From a virus: 64,000 nucleotides of DNA. Shown in pieces: positions 1-6,840 of the stretch. Location: the IMG/VR virus record IMGVR_UViG_3300032213_002070, positions 1-64,000 of that record. The stretch is one strand, 5' to 3'. A program made the translations under genes and the position numbers. Position 1 is the first letter of the stretch, and each line of letters starts with the position of its first letter. The notes beneath the pieces were generated by a model. It made no database searches. It had not been told where the DNA came from and saw only the letters and a list, made by a program, of their open reading frames with translations.

Positions 1-247
1 GGTGTTCGTTAACTATGATTTGATTAGGAAGTAGCTTCTGTAGAGCTGCGGTTAATGCAGTCTGTCCTCTTGACGATTTTTTCTTCTTTTCCTTAACCCA
101 TCCTAAACCCAAAGAATTAATTTTTTTATTTAATTGAGGAAAGGATAAACCAAGTTCTTTGGCAATTGCTGTTAAGGATAAGTCTGAATCAAATAAAAGA
201 TCTATAAGAAACAGATCGTCATCTTTATCTTTAAACTCCCTTTTCAT
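1..247 (-). CDS. Helix-turn-helix protein, probable PDDEXK-type nuclease (3' end outside window)
   Basis: The frame opens at an ATG at 247 and runs without a stop to base 1, giving the first 82 residues. It overlaps the end of the upstream gene by 17 bases, as is usual for coupled phage genes. Residues 24-46 read as a helix-turn-helix (LTAIAKELGLSFPQLNKKI). After a basic stretch (KEKKKKSSRGQ) comes TALTAALQKLLPNQIIVNEH, which resembles the segment just before the catalytic core of phage PDDEXK (Vsr/DUF559-like) nucleases, where a G-x-x-L-x-L-D motif would follow. That core is outside the window, so the nuclease call is inference from the N-terminal pattern only. A plain DNA-binding regulator is the main alternative. 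Confidence 0.5.
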   Translation of the reverse strand, partial: MKREFKDKDDDLFLIDLLFDSDLSLTAIAKELGLSFPQLNKKINSLGLGWVKEKKKKSSRGQTALTAALQKLLPNQIIVNEH

Positions 248-905
248 TTTGAGCCGCCCTATTAACCAGTCTAGCTCTAGCAAAACTAATTACTTTTCCA
301 AAATCGATGATAGAAAAACCAAGGTTATTCCATATCTTTTCAGCTAAAGCTGCTGATAGCAGTGGGCAGTCCAGTACTACTGTATCAACTTTACCAGTAA
401 ACTTTGATAAGCTTTCGCAAATTGAATCTACCTTGTCGTAATAGTCATTGTATTGGACATATATTGACTCCATTGGTGCGCCTAATACTTTAGAGATAAT
501 TTTTCTATCATGAAAAGTAACTATAACATATGGATTATATCTAATATAAAAATCTACAAACGAATTAAAAGCTACTTCATTATTATTAAAATAATTTTCA
601 AGAGTAGTAGAGTTGTAATAAAGCTGGCTTGTATCTACGCTAGAATAATCTAAATCATTTTCCGGATCGTTTGAATGGACAAACGCAGCTGGAATAGCTT
701 TCATAAAAGAAGGATCATTTATGTTAAACGATTTAGTAATAGATTCGCTAAAGTCCTTTGAGGTCTTCTTGGAATCGGAACCACTCATTGCGATTAATGC
801 TGAACGCGGAAAGTTAACATAAGCATAACGTTCGCCAGTTAACATTTTTGCAGTTAAATCCTGAATCGTTTGTGCTTGAGTTGCTATTTTAATTTCTTTT
901 CCCAT
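231..905 (-). CDS. Putative GT-D-fold-like glycosyltransferase
   Basis: A 224-residue protein. I prefer the ATG at 905 over one at 941 because AAGGA lies about seven bases before it, and because a start at 941 would overlap the preceding gene. The C-terminal third (VDTVVLDCPLLSAALAEKIW then GFSIIDFGKVI) resembles the closing Rossmann-like strand and 'GyqaiDiGhi' motif of GT-D (DUF1792-type) glycosyltransferases. The early LTGERYAYVNFPRSAL could be the counterpart of their 'sivRfGDGE' segment, but the acidic signature is degraded. It sits directly after a family-2 glycosyltransferase, which supports a sugar-transfer role. The substrate is unknown. The family call is by motif resemblance only. 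Confidence 0.42.
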   Translation of the reverse strand: MGKEIKIATQAQTIQDLTAKMLTGERYAYVNFPRSALIAMSGSDSKKTSKDFSESITKSFNINDPSFMKAIPAAFVHSNDPENDLDYSSVDTSQLYYNSTTLENYFNNNEVAFNSFVDFYIRYNPYVIVTFHDRKIISKVLGAPMESIYVQYNDYYDKVDSICESLSKFTGKVDTVVLDCPLLSAALAEKIWNNLGFSIIDFGKVISFARARLVNRAAQNEKGV

Positions 906-915
906 GATATATTCC

Positions 916-1617
916 TTATATTCCGAAACTGCCCCAGTCAATTAAGACTGGATTAGGATCTACTATTGAGTTAATATGATCTAATGCGTGAAATTCTCCA
1001 CCATCTAATGTTGAATACCTTTGATGCTTAGAGATTTTATCTTCATCTTTTACGTACCCTAAATGTTTCATAATTAAATTTGAATTTAACCAGAAATTCT
1101 GTTGTCTGATCCAATCAACTACATAAGTTGGTTCTGATCCACATGCAAGTTTTCTATTATTAAATCCACCATTTTCTTTAAATCTAAAGATTCTACTGCT
1201 ATTATTCGGTGCCCAAAGTTTATCTGTGCGCCATTGTGTTTCATTCCACATATGGTAGAAACGAACGTTGACAACGTCAAATGGAGACTGAGACAATACT
1301 GAACGTATATCTATGCTAGACAAATTATTTTTATCATACAGCATTTCGTCACAATCAATCGCAATAATCCAATCACCTAACGAAGCATGTTGAGACATAT
1401 TACCCCATGCAAATGCTCTTAATTGACCTTCATGTTTTGTGAACAGTGGTTCTGGAGTTGAATAAACTTCACAGTATTTTTTTGCTATCTTAGCAGTATT
1501 ATCATCTGAGCAATCATCGGTAAAAATAATCTTATCAACCTGCTGAGATAATCTATCTAGAACTTCTTCTAGATATCTTCCTTCTTCATTTCTGCCAACC
1601 ATTTGAGCGTATATCAT
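916..1617 (-). CDS. Glycosyltransferase, family 2 (GT-A fold)
   Basis: A 233-residue protein that transfers a sugar from a nucleotide-sugar donor to an unknown acceptor. Hallmarks are the opening strand QMVGRNEE (residues 5-12), the nucleotide-binding IIFTDDCSDDNT (30-41), and the metal-binding DxD in WIIAIDCDEML (D88-C-D90). The start has AAGGAAAT just upstream. It lies immediately downstream of a hairpin with a T-run (1635-1670) and ahead of a second, GT-D-like gene, so the two probably act together. In phages such enzymes modify phage DNA, teichoic acids or other cell-wall sugars, or virion proteins; nothing in the sequence selects among these. The catalytic core appears complete, with no extra domains. 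Confidence 0.85.
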   Translation of the reverse strand: MIYAQMVGRNEEGRYLEEVLDRLSQQVDKIIFTDDCSDDNTAKIAKKYCEVYSTPEPLFTKHEGQLRAFAWGNMSQHASLGDWIIAIDCDEMLYDKNNLSSIDIRSVLSQSPFDVVNVRFYHMWNETQWRTDKLWAPNNSSRIFRFKENGGFNNRKLACGSEPTYVVDWIRQQNFWLNSNLIMKHLGYVKDEDKISKHQRYSTLDGGEFHALDHINSIVDPNPVLIDWGSFGI

Positions 1618-1634
1618 ATATTTCCTTGGAGAAT

Positions 1635-1670
1635 AAAAAAGTGACGCATACTGCGAGTAGAATGCGCCAC
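1635..1670 (-). terminator. Hairpin with T-run after the 60-residue ORF
   Basis: On the minus strand the arms GTGGCGCAT and ATGCGTCAC (1662-1670 with 1641-1649) pair over 9 bp with one G-T wobble, followed at once by six T (1640-1635). This fits a rho-independent terminator for transcripts ending after the gene at 1690. The T-run almost touches the ribosome site of the next gene (start 1617), leaving no room for a promoter between, so partial read-through is likely. Confidence 0.75.
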
Positions 1671-1689
1671 CTTTAAATGGATAGAATAA

Positions 1690-1872
1690 TTAGATTTCGA
1701 GCATTTCTCGGACTTCAACAGCCGAGATACGTTCTACGTCAGTGCGATTAGAGATTACTTCTCCCTTTACTCCGCGCTTACCAAGCGCTACTTTTTCTGC
1801 CTCAGCTTTATTCTTTGCCTTGACAATGTAGCTTGTACTAACTTCGAAGTAATTAAACTTATTATCTGCCAT
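1690..1872 (-). CDS. Small protein, standalone copy of the metallophosphoesterase N-terminal module
   Basis: A 60-residue protein with no recognised family. It has a good ribosome site (AGGAAA). Its core, YIVKAKNKAEAEKVALG followed by GEV, matches by eye the first 40 residues of the metallophosphoesterase-like protein encoded at 31482-32690 (QIVKAKNMTHARMIAEG then GEV). Both continue with a stretch ending in A-(V/L)-(E/D)-V. The shared pattern suggests a small alpha/beta module used once alone and once as an N-terminal domain, perhaps for binding a partner or a nucleic acid. It is the last gene before the hairpin at 1635-1670. Function unknown. Confidence 0.7.
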   Translation of the reverse strand: MADNKFNYFEVSTSYIVKAKNKAEAEKVALGKRGVKGEVISNRTDVERISAVEVREMLEI

Positions 1873-1881
1873 TCTATTTTC

Positions 1882-2295
1882 CTATCTATTAGCTGGGTAT
1901 GTATGAGATATATATTCTACAGCTTCTTCTAGTGTGTCTGCAAGTTTTGTGGCAAGAAATTTAAGATATTTTCTATGCTGCAAATCTTGGTGCGCCCAAA
2001 CAATTATTGGTTGATTATTAAAGTGCGCCCAGGTCATTTCAAAGTCTGTACCGATGTATGCTCTATAAAGTAATCTGTATTCTACTAAAATTATATCACA
2101 GCTTTTTTGCAAGAAGAGATTTTTATCTACTATTTCTTTTGGTGAGCAGTCTTCTTCCTCCAACGCATACTGCATTGGATTGACTGCCTTAAAACCTCTA
2201 TGATCTAGCAGTGCAGTAGCTTCGTCTCTCCAACTATACTTAAAGTCAGATTGGACATCTTCTATAGCGCCTGATAAAAACACTCTAGTTTGCAT
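1882..2295 (-). CDS. Nucleoside 2-deoxyribosyltransferase-like protein
   Basis: A 137-residue protein of the nucleoside 2-deoxyribosyltransferase / DUF4406 superfamily, which moves or cleaves deoxyribose-base bonds. Visible landmarks are the first strand with RVFLSGAI (4-11), WRDEA (22-26), the phosphate/sugar-binding VDKNLFLQKSCDIILVEY (56-72, acidic D57), and GTDFEMTWA (82-90), whose E86 is in the position of the catalytic glutamate. Length is typical. The start codon overlaps the end of the upstream gene by 11 bases and is preceded by AGAGG, so translation is probably coupled. It could salvage bases, hydrolyse odd nucleotides, or supply a modified base. The reaction is not determined by sequence alone. 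Confidence 0.7.
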   Translation of the reverse strand: MQTRVFLSGAIEDVQSDFKYSWRDEATALLDHRGFKAVNPMQYALEEEDCSPKEIVDKNLFLQKSCDIILVEYRLLYRAYIGTDFEMTWAHFNNQPIIVWAHQDLQHRKYLKFLATKLADTLEEAVEYISHTYPANR

Positions 2296-2710
2296 TAGCT
2301 ACCTCTTTAGCTGGCCAATAGTATGAAAGATTAGGATCTTCATCAAAATATTGGGAATAATATTCATAATCTTTACGCAATAGATTAGACCTATGTGATC
2401 GATGAAATTCTTCTAAGCCAAACCATGGTGGCATAACTACTGAATCTATATCTATATCTTCTAATAGCATGGTGTTTTTGTAACCTCTGCTAATCCACTC
2501 TTGAATGGTGTAGTTCTGATAGAGCTGTAGAGCTGATTCATAGCCGGTCCACATAACAGTAACCGGATGATTGCGCCAACCTTTTGTTGGAGTGCGATCA
2601 AGTAAGATGTTTAAGACTTGGAAAGTTTCTACTCGTTGCTTTCCAAGTCTACGATAATCTAATACCCGAACTGACTCTTGCAAATTTGCGTATGGTAAAA
2701 ATGTTTGCAT
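2285..2710 (-). CDS. Pyrimidine-dimer DNA glycosylase, MSMEG_6728 / endonuclease V-like family
   Basis: A 141-residue protein matching the MSMEG_6728 family, distantly related to T4 endonuclease V, which cuts the glycosyl bond at UV-induced pyrimidine dimers. The family signature is clear: MQTFLPY at the start, VLDYRRLGKQRVE (16-28), WRNHPVTVMWTGYESAL near residue 45, and PPWFGLEEFHRSHRSNLLRKD in the last third. Its start overlaps the stop of the nuclease gene upstream (TAATG). It carries the only in-frame CGG codon (codon 15, 2666-2668) that I found outside the recoding sites. Here CGG must be read as an ordinary triplet, because the family motif continues in the same frame. Confidence 0.75.
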   Translation of the reverse strand: MQTFLPYANLQESVRVLDYRRLGKQRVETFQVLNILLDRTPTKGWRNHPVTVMWTGYESALQLYQNYTIQEWISRGYKNTMLLEDIDIDSVVMPPWFGLEEFHRSHRSNLLRKDYEYYSQYFDEDPNLSYYWPAKEVANAN

Positions 2711-3111
2711 TATGCCTTCTTGAATTCCTCAAAAGTTTTGTCGCCTACGCCAAAGTATTCTCTAGCTAATCCAGCCTTAACAATTTCAGTGTTAAGACAT
2801 TCTCCAGCTTCATTCCATACTCTGGCAAGAATTCTTCCATACTTCTCATTCTTATCAAGAATTGTTTCAATCTTAATTTTATGATTAGCTTTAGTTAACC
2901 ACTGATCTGTAAATTCTTTTGCAGCCAATCCCATTTTCTTTTCTTCAAGGTTAGTTGTGCGGCTTTCTGGAGTGTTAACACCATAGAGTCTAACGCTCTT
3001 AGGGCCGAACTTAACTTCAAAACCAAGATCAACAACGACCTTAAAAGTATCTCCGTCTACTACCTTAATTACTTCTGCGTTATATAAATAAACATTAAAT
3101 TGATCTGACAT
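2710..3111 (-). CDS. Thermonuclease (staphylococcal-nuclease-fold endonuclease)
   Basis: A 133-residue Ca-dependent SNase-fold nuclease that hydrolyses DNA or RNA phosphodiesters. The ATG at 3111 is chosen over one at 3195: it has a purine-rich ribosome site, and the longer form would overlap the previous gene with an unrelated 28-residue tail. Active-site elements are VVDGDTF (D19, D21, T22), VRLYGVNTPES (R41, N46, T47, E49) and YGRILARV (R93). Asn replaces the usual Asp at position 46, as in a number of family members. No signal peptide is visible, so an intracellular role such as degradation of host DNA or processing is more likely than secretion. Neighbours are DNA-repair and nucleotide genes. 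Confidence 0.85.
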   Translation of the reverse strand: MSDQFNVYLYNAEVIKVVDGDTFKVVVDLGFEVKFGPKSVRLYGVNTPESRTTNLEEKKMGLAAKEFTDQWLTKANHKIKIETILDKNEKYGRILARVWNEAGECLNTEIVKAGLAREYFGVGDKTFEEFKKA

Positions 3112-3151
3112 TTTATCTTCTTTCTGTTGTTCCGTATAGTATAGTATATCA

Positions 3152-3532
3152 TTACTCTTCAAGATCTTCGTCCCAATCAGCTTCAAACTCTTCATTTGTT
3201 ATAAGATGTTTGTCTGCACCAGTAATCCATTTGCCCACTATTTTAGTTCTCCAATATTCTTTTGGCCCTAATGGATAGCGTTCAGCCTCTTCGTTCTCAT
3301 TATCTAGCTCTTCTCCAAAGTAACCATCATGCTGAGCAATCATTATCTCATAGATGCTAAGGTCATGGGCAAATCGACGGACATAAACATCTACACATTC
3401 GTCTTTCCACCATCTAGGCATTGTGCCTTTGTTTAAATAAAGCTTAACTACTTTATCTCCTGTGCCAATGGTTAGCATTCCGTCTTTGTCATGGGCGGCT
3501 TTGCCAACCCATTCTGCTGGTAATATTGTCAT
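3152..3532 (-). CDS. Conserved-looking phage protein of unknown function
   Basis: A 126-residue, acidic protein (C-terminal EEFEADWDEDLEE) that I do not recognise. It starts after a strong AGGAG site and begins MTILPAEWVGKAA. A beta-rich middle (GMLTIGTGDKVVKLYLNKG) is followed by VDVYVRRFAHDLSIYEIMIAQ, then a charged linker and ITGADKHLITNEEF. No membrane segment, cysteine cluster or nucleotide-binding motif is visible. It directly follows the terminator-like hairpin at 3551-3592 and precedes the thermonuclease gene, so it may open that short operon. Confidence 0.7.
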   Translation of the reverse strand: MTILPAEWVGKAAHDKDGMLTIGTGDKVVKLYLNKGTMPRWWKDECVDVYVRRFAHDLSIYEIMIAQHDGYFGEELDNENEEAERYPLGPKEYWRTKIVGKWITGADKHLITNEEFEADWDEDLEE

Positions 3533-3550
3533 ATTATTTTTCTCCTAAAA

Positions 3551-3592
3551 TAAAAATCCCTGCCAGCCCACGAAGGATAGAGCTGGCAGGGA
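3551..3592 (-). terminator. Strong rho-independent terminator after the AIPR-like gene
   Basis: Perfect 11-bp arms (3557-3567 with 3582-3592, TCCCTGCCAGC/GCTGGCAGGGA) flank a 14-base loop. On the minus strand the stem is followed by TTTTTATTTT. The opposite side also ends in an A/T-rich run, so it could work in both directions. It closes the gene at 3622-5160. The next gene's AGGAG overlaps the end of the T-run. Confidence 0.85.
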
Positions 3593-3621
3593 AATTATTT
3601 TTGTATTAGCTGATAGTCTAA

Positions 3622-5160
3622 TTAATTAGCTGTTAAAGTTTTAACAACTTTTACTGCTGGTTTAGGGCTGCTTGTTATTGGTTTGTTATATTTGTTATGA
3701 ATAAGCAATTTTTTAGGTGGTTCAATTAGTAGAGCAGCAGGTTTCCAAAGCGTTTGATTGTCTAGATACTGTCTAATGATATCATAAGCTCCTTCCCACA
3801 ACTTTTCATCGCGCATAAGGACACTTACTTCTTTTTTAGAACCCATTTGCTCAAATCTTTCAGAAATAGTTGCCATATACGATGGACCAACTTCATCAAT
3901 AATTGAAATTATATCCCTATATTGAAGTTGGATAAGACGATCTATACCATTTCCATCTGGATAGTTGGTTGATAACCAGTTCCAATCTCCTTTAGAGTTT
4001 GTATTAAGATACTGAGACAATCCAAAACATAATGGGTGTGCTAAAGATCTTACTAATACTTTCTTTTTATCAACAAGAGATTTTTGTTTTTCTTGTTCTA
4101 AAAAGATTATGTTTTTAAAGTTGCTTTCTTTTGGATCTAAGAAACCAAGCTGCGTTTGAGGAGCGCACCAATTAATAGCGTTTAGTCTTATGTAATCATG
4201 AATCATCAAAAGGTACGCAGAAACTGGAGCTAACTTTTGCAGTTGGGCACTTAATGGATCATTGTCTTTTGATAATCGACTGGTTATACTACTTCTTGCA
4301 GCGTGTACTCTTAACGCTTTTGATTCTTTGTGAGGAAACGCTTCTCTATTAAACATCTGCAGTACTTGCAGAGCTTCTTCAACATTTAAGGCGCTGTCTG
4401 CTCCAGAAATAAATCTGATTCTCTTAGAGAGATTTGGATTAAGTTCTTTAAGATATTTATCTTCGTCATACCCATCAGCTTCTCCATCCAAAGCTTTAAT
4501 AAACCAGTTAATTTTTCCTGCGTGATGAAGCTGCGCCCAAGCTTCAACTTTATTCGCTTCGTTTAAGGTATGGGAGATCTGACGAGCTTGTGATTCTGTA
4601 TAACCTCTTGAAAAGACTATGTCCATATATTGAGAGTTTAAAGCGTCTTGAGGAGCTGTATTACCTTTTGCAGACTCTTGTGCTGCAATTTCTTGAGCTG
4701 CAATAATGGCATAAACGCGGTTGCCACCATTCCCAATTCCTTGCCAAGGTTGATTAAATGTAACGGAAATTTCTCTTAAAGTCACGCCGTTACTATCGGT
4801 AATTGTCTTACCAGTTTCCACAAGTGAATTGCAGAATACTGTAATGTGATCTAACTTTTTTCTCATTACAACTTGATCAACTTGACGTTCAATCGGGTAT
4901 AACGCATCTTGGGTTATATTGCAGTATGGTTCTTTTTCTGGAGTTGGGATGCGTGGGTTTGGACCAGTTTCACCGGGCTCATAACCTACGGGTAGCTCAG
5001 GCACAAAAGACAATGGTATAGTTAATTGATCATCTTTTAATACTTTAAAATCAGATAAAGAAGATGAAGAGTTAGGATCATCCATTTTGAAATGTTTGAC
5101 AACCCAAATCTTAAATTCTTTTGGGTTATTAATTGACGGTAATTCGTATTGCTTTTTCAT
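3622..5160 (-). CDS. AIPR-like (abortive infection phage resistance family) protein, tentative
   Basis: A 512-residue protein. The middle resembles the AIPR core: ITVFCNSLVETGKTI (near 110) is followed by QGIGNGGNRVYAI (about 140-152, compare 'fqIVNGgQT'), then DIVFSRGYTESQARQISHTLNEANKVEAW with a downstream helix, which parallels the 'N-sQN-V' region of AIPR proteins. The rest is mostly helical, and the tail is basic and proline-rich (KPITSSPKPAVKVVK). The gene is bounded by its own candidate promoter (5241-5269) and a strong terminator (3551-3592), an arrangement typical of cargo or 'moron' genes in phages. A DndB/ParB-like role is an alternative. The family assignment is inference from short motifs. 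Confidence 0.4.
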   Translation of the reverse strand: MKKQYELPSINNPKEFKIWVVKHFKMDDPNSSSSLSDFKVLKDDQLTIPLSFVPELPVGYEPGETGPNPRIPTPEKEPYCNITQDALYPIERQVDQVVMRKKLDHITVFCNSLVETGKTITDSNGVTLREISVTFNQPWQGIGNGGNRVYAIIAAQEIAAQESAKGNTAPQDALNSQYMDIVFSRGYTESQARQISHTLNEANKVEAWAQLHHAGKINWFIKALDGEADGYDEDKYLKELNPNLSKRIRFISGADSALNVEEALQVLQMFNREAFPHKESKALRVHAARSSITSRLSKDNDPLSAQLQKLAPVSAYLLMIHDYIRLNAINWCAPQTQLGFLDPKESNFKNIIFLEQEKQKSLVDKKKVLVRSLAHPLCFGLSQYLNTNSKGDWNWLSTNYPDGNGIDRLIQLQYRDIISIIDEVGPSYMATISERFEQMGSKKEVSVLMRDEKLWEGAYDIIRQYLDNQTLWKPAALLIEPPKKLLIHNKYNKPITSSPKPAVKVVKTLTAN

Positions 5161-5240
5161 TTTTATTTCTTTCCGACGGAGCCTTTGGAGCTTGGTCTAT
5201 ATTTTGTTTTATTGGGAACTGGATTGTTCTCAACACTTAT

Positions 5241-5269
5241 ATACTATCAGGCAATATCCCCTAATGCAA
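5241..5269 (-). promoter_or_regulatory. Candidate sigma70-type promoter for the AIPR-like gene
   Basis: On the minus strand TTGCAT (5269-5264) and TAGTAT (5246-5241) are separated by exactly 17 bases, each matching consensus at four of six positions. The site lies in the 137-base gap upstream of the gene starting at 5160. No gene is seen in that gap. Inference from spacing only. Confidence 0.4.
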
Positions 5270-5297
5270 CTCGTAGAGGAATATTTATTAGATTTTT

Positions 5298-6101
5298 TTA
5301 ATCTCTTTCTATTCCTATGTAATCGCAGGCTTTGCGAAATATTGATTGACTTACTGTGAATTGGGCATCGGCGTGACTGTAGCCTTCTCCAGGTTTTGGA
5401 GACGACGCATGCCAACTGTGACCAATCGATACGCTACCATCATACACTACATTGTACCCTAAATGACGAGCAAAATAAGAACACCAAGTTTCTTCGTAAT
5501 AATGTGGTGTTGGCAGGAAAGCGCCTTTGATACCAGGAAACATTTCTTGGTACTTCTCATTATTAGTCATGGCATTCCATACATTTCTTCTAATAAAATA
5601 TGCAGACCCAGAAACCGTAACACAGTTAACCCTATCTCTATAGAGATTATCCTCACGATCAACTTCATTCCAACCTCTATGACGAGGAGCTGTATTGGTG
5701 CCTACTATACCAGCATGTTTGATGTTGCCATATTCATCTCTTTGCTTTGGGCCAAGAATATGAACGTCTGGTTCTTGATTAAAAATTTGACATATTTTCC
5801 TGATGTCCTCATTAGTAAACCATACGTCTGCATTGAGGATGCCAATAACACTATTAGATCCTCTTGCTGCAAGTTTGTTAATAGCTGCTGAGTATCCAAT
5901 GTTTTTATTTAAATCAATTCTATCTATCTGATATCTGTCGTCGTTTTCCCTTAGCCATTCAACTGTATCATCGCTAGAATCATTGTCAGCTACATATAGA
6001 TTCCAAAACTTATTATCCGTACCTACACCCTCATGTAAATTATCTAATAGTCTTTGTAGGAGTGGCCTAGTATTGTAATTAACTACACATAAATCTATCA
6101 T
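5298..6101 (-). CDS. Glycosyltransferase, family 2 (GT-A fold)
   Basis: A 267-residue sugar transferase. It opens with LCVVNYNTRPLLQRLLDNL and then has the nucleotide-binding LYVADNDSSDDTVEWL (35-50), NIGYSAAINKLA (68-79), and the metal-site strand GILNADVWF (88-96). Further on, VSGSAYFIRRNVW (near 165) and the acceptor-side YYEETWCSYFARHLGYNVVYDG are typical of rhamnosyl/glucosyl transferase-like GT2 enzymes. The start overlaps the previous stop as ATGA, so it belongs to the operon that begins with ribonucleotide reductase. It is the second clear GT2 enzyme in the window. Its acceptor is unknown. Confidence 0.85.
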   Translation of the reverse strand: MIDLCVVNYNTRPLLQRLLDNLHEGVGTDNKFWNLYVADNDSSDDTVEWLRENDDRYQIDRIDLNKNIGYSAAINKLAARGSNSVIGILNADVWFTNEDIRKICQIFNQEPDVHILGPKQRDEYGNIKHAGIVGTNTAPRHRGWNEVDREDNLYRDRVNCVTVSGSAYFIRRNVWNAMTNNEKYQEMFPGIKGAFLPTPHYYEETWCSYFARHLGYNVVYDGSVSIGHSWHASSPKPGEGYSHADAQFTVSQSIFRKACDYIGIERD

Positions 6102-6388
6102 ATGTTTCTGTCATCTTCTACCACAGCTTTAAAGGCGTCATCTTTATTTAGACCAAGATCAATATACTTTTCATATCTATTGTATGCTTCTTGTATATTC
6201 TTTTGATCAAAGAATTCTATAAAACTACTTTTTGGATTATACATTTTTGTTGCTTCAAAAAGTTTTGCGTCGGTAAAAAAGTTTGTTTCCATCATCTTTT
6301 TTCTTTTTTGACCATAAGCCACGTACACTCCAATAGCCATGCAGGTCGCAACAATAATTAAACTAGGCCCAGTTTTCTTCTTCGTCAT
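6098..6388 (-). CDS. Small single-pass membrane protein
   Basis: A 96-residue protein. I choose the ATG at 6388 because GGGAG lies seven bases upstream; an in-frame ATG at 6439 would run deep into the preceding gene. A basic start (MTKKKTG) is followed by one hydrophobic helix (about 8-26, PSLIIVATCMAIGVYVAYG), a basic stop-transfer run (QKRKKMM), and a soluble C-terminal domain of about 65 residues with helical character. The topology is most likely N-out/C-in by the positive-inside rule, because the stronger charge follows the helix. It could be a signal-anchored regulator or an accessory lysis or exclusion protein. Function unknown. Confidence 0.65.
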   Translation of the reverse strand: MTKKKTGPSLIIVATCMAIGVYVAYGQKRKKMMETNFFTDAKLFEATKMYNPKSSFIEFFDQKNIQEAYNRYEKYIDLGLNKDDAFKAVVEDDRNI

Positions 6389-6605
6389 ATATATCTCCCG
6401 TGTATTGATTTTCTGCAATTGCTTTAGTTGCTTCTTCACTAATTTTTAAAAGATCTAAGCGCTCTTTCTCGTCTTTTATACTAGCAGATAAATGTATCAA
6501 TGCTGTTGATACTTGGAACATTTGTTGAGCGTCAAGAATTATATATGTTTGCCCAGGAAGTAATTTAATATTTACTTTCTTTTTATTGATTTGTTTTTTA
6601 GCCAT
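6363..6605 (-). CDS. Hypothetical 80-residue protein
   Basis: A small protein with a lysine-rich N terminus (MAKKQINKKKVNIK), a short beta segment (QTYIILDAQQMFQV), and a long helix (STALIHLSASIKDEKERLDLLK) ending in an acidic tail (DIYDEEENWA). No known family is recognised. It is tightly packed, overlapping the upstream gene by 8 bases and the downstream membrane-protein gene by 26, so it is likely translated by coupling. It may be a small regulator or adaptor. Confidence 0.6.
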   Translation of the reverse strand: MAKKQINKKKVNIKLLPGQTYIILDAQQMFQVSTALIHLSASIKDEKERLDLLKISEEATKAIAENQYTGDIYDEEENWA

Positions 6606-6840
6606 CTTTCTTTCTTACTTTCTTTACCTTTACTTCTTCAATGTCTTCGTCATCTAATGATACAGGATAAACGCAAAAAGAACTACTGTCTGGTTCAAAG
6701 GTAGCAAACAATATTCGCTTGTCTTCGTTGGTGTAACCCTCTGGCGGTGTAGATTCTAAGGCAATTTTTTTAGAGGAACAGCCATAGACCTGACTGTGGT
6801 TCTTGTATAAAACAATATAATTTAATTTAGAAGCTGCCAT
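6598..6840 (-). CDS. Hypothetical 80-residue protein
   Basis: A small protein beginning MAASKLNYIVLYKNHSQVYG, apparently beta-rich, with an acidic-then-basic tail (DDEDIEEVKVKKVRKKDG). No family recognised. It overlaps the dCMP deaminase gene by 14 bases and the next small gene by 8 bases, so it belongs to the same transcript. Charge segregation at the C terminus suggests a flexible tail that could bind nucleic acid or a partner. Confidence 0.6.
   Translation of the reverse strand: MAASKLNYIVLYKNHSQVYGCSSKKIALESTPPEGYTNEDKRILFATFEPDSSSFCVYPVSLDDEDIEEVKVKKVRKKDG

Noticed and set aside
159-347. Plus-strand ORFs throughout the window (for example here, and 5087-5359, 5463-5891, 43558-43884)
   Set aside because: They are antisense shadows of well-supported minus-strand genes, show no family motifs and mirror the composition of the opposite strand.
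906-941. Longer form of the GT-D-like protein starting at 941
   Set aside because: It would overlap the preceding glycosyltransferase gene, and the ATG at 905 has the ribosome site.
2666-2668. Fifth recoding site at the CGG in the pyrimidine-dimer glycosylase gene
   Set aside because: The +1 frame meets a stop almost at once (GGG TAT TAG), and the family motif RRLGKQRVE continues in the zero frame, so CGG is read as a normal triplet here.
5270-5297. Terminator after the glycosyltransferase gene ending at 5298
   Set aside because: Only a 5-bp A/T-rich palindrome is present, with no stable stem or T-run.
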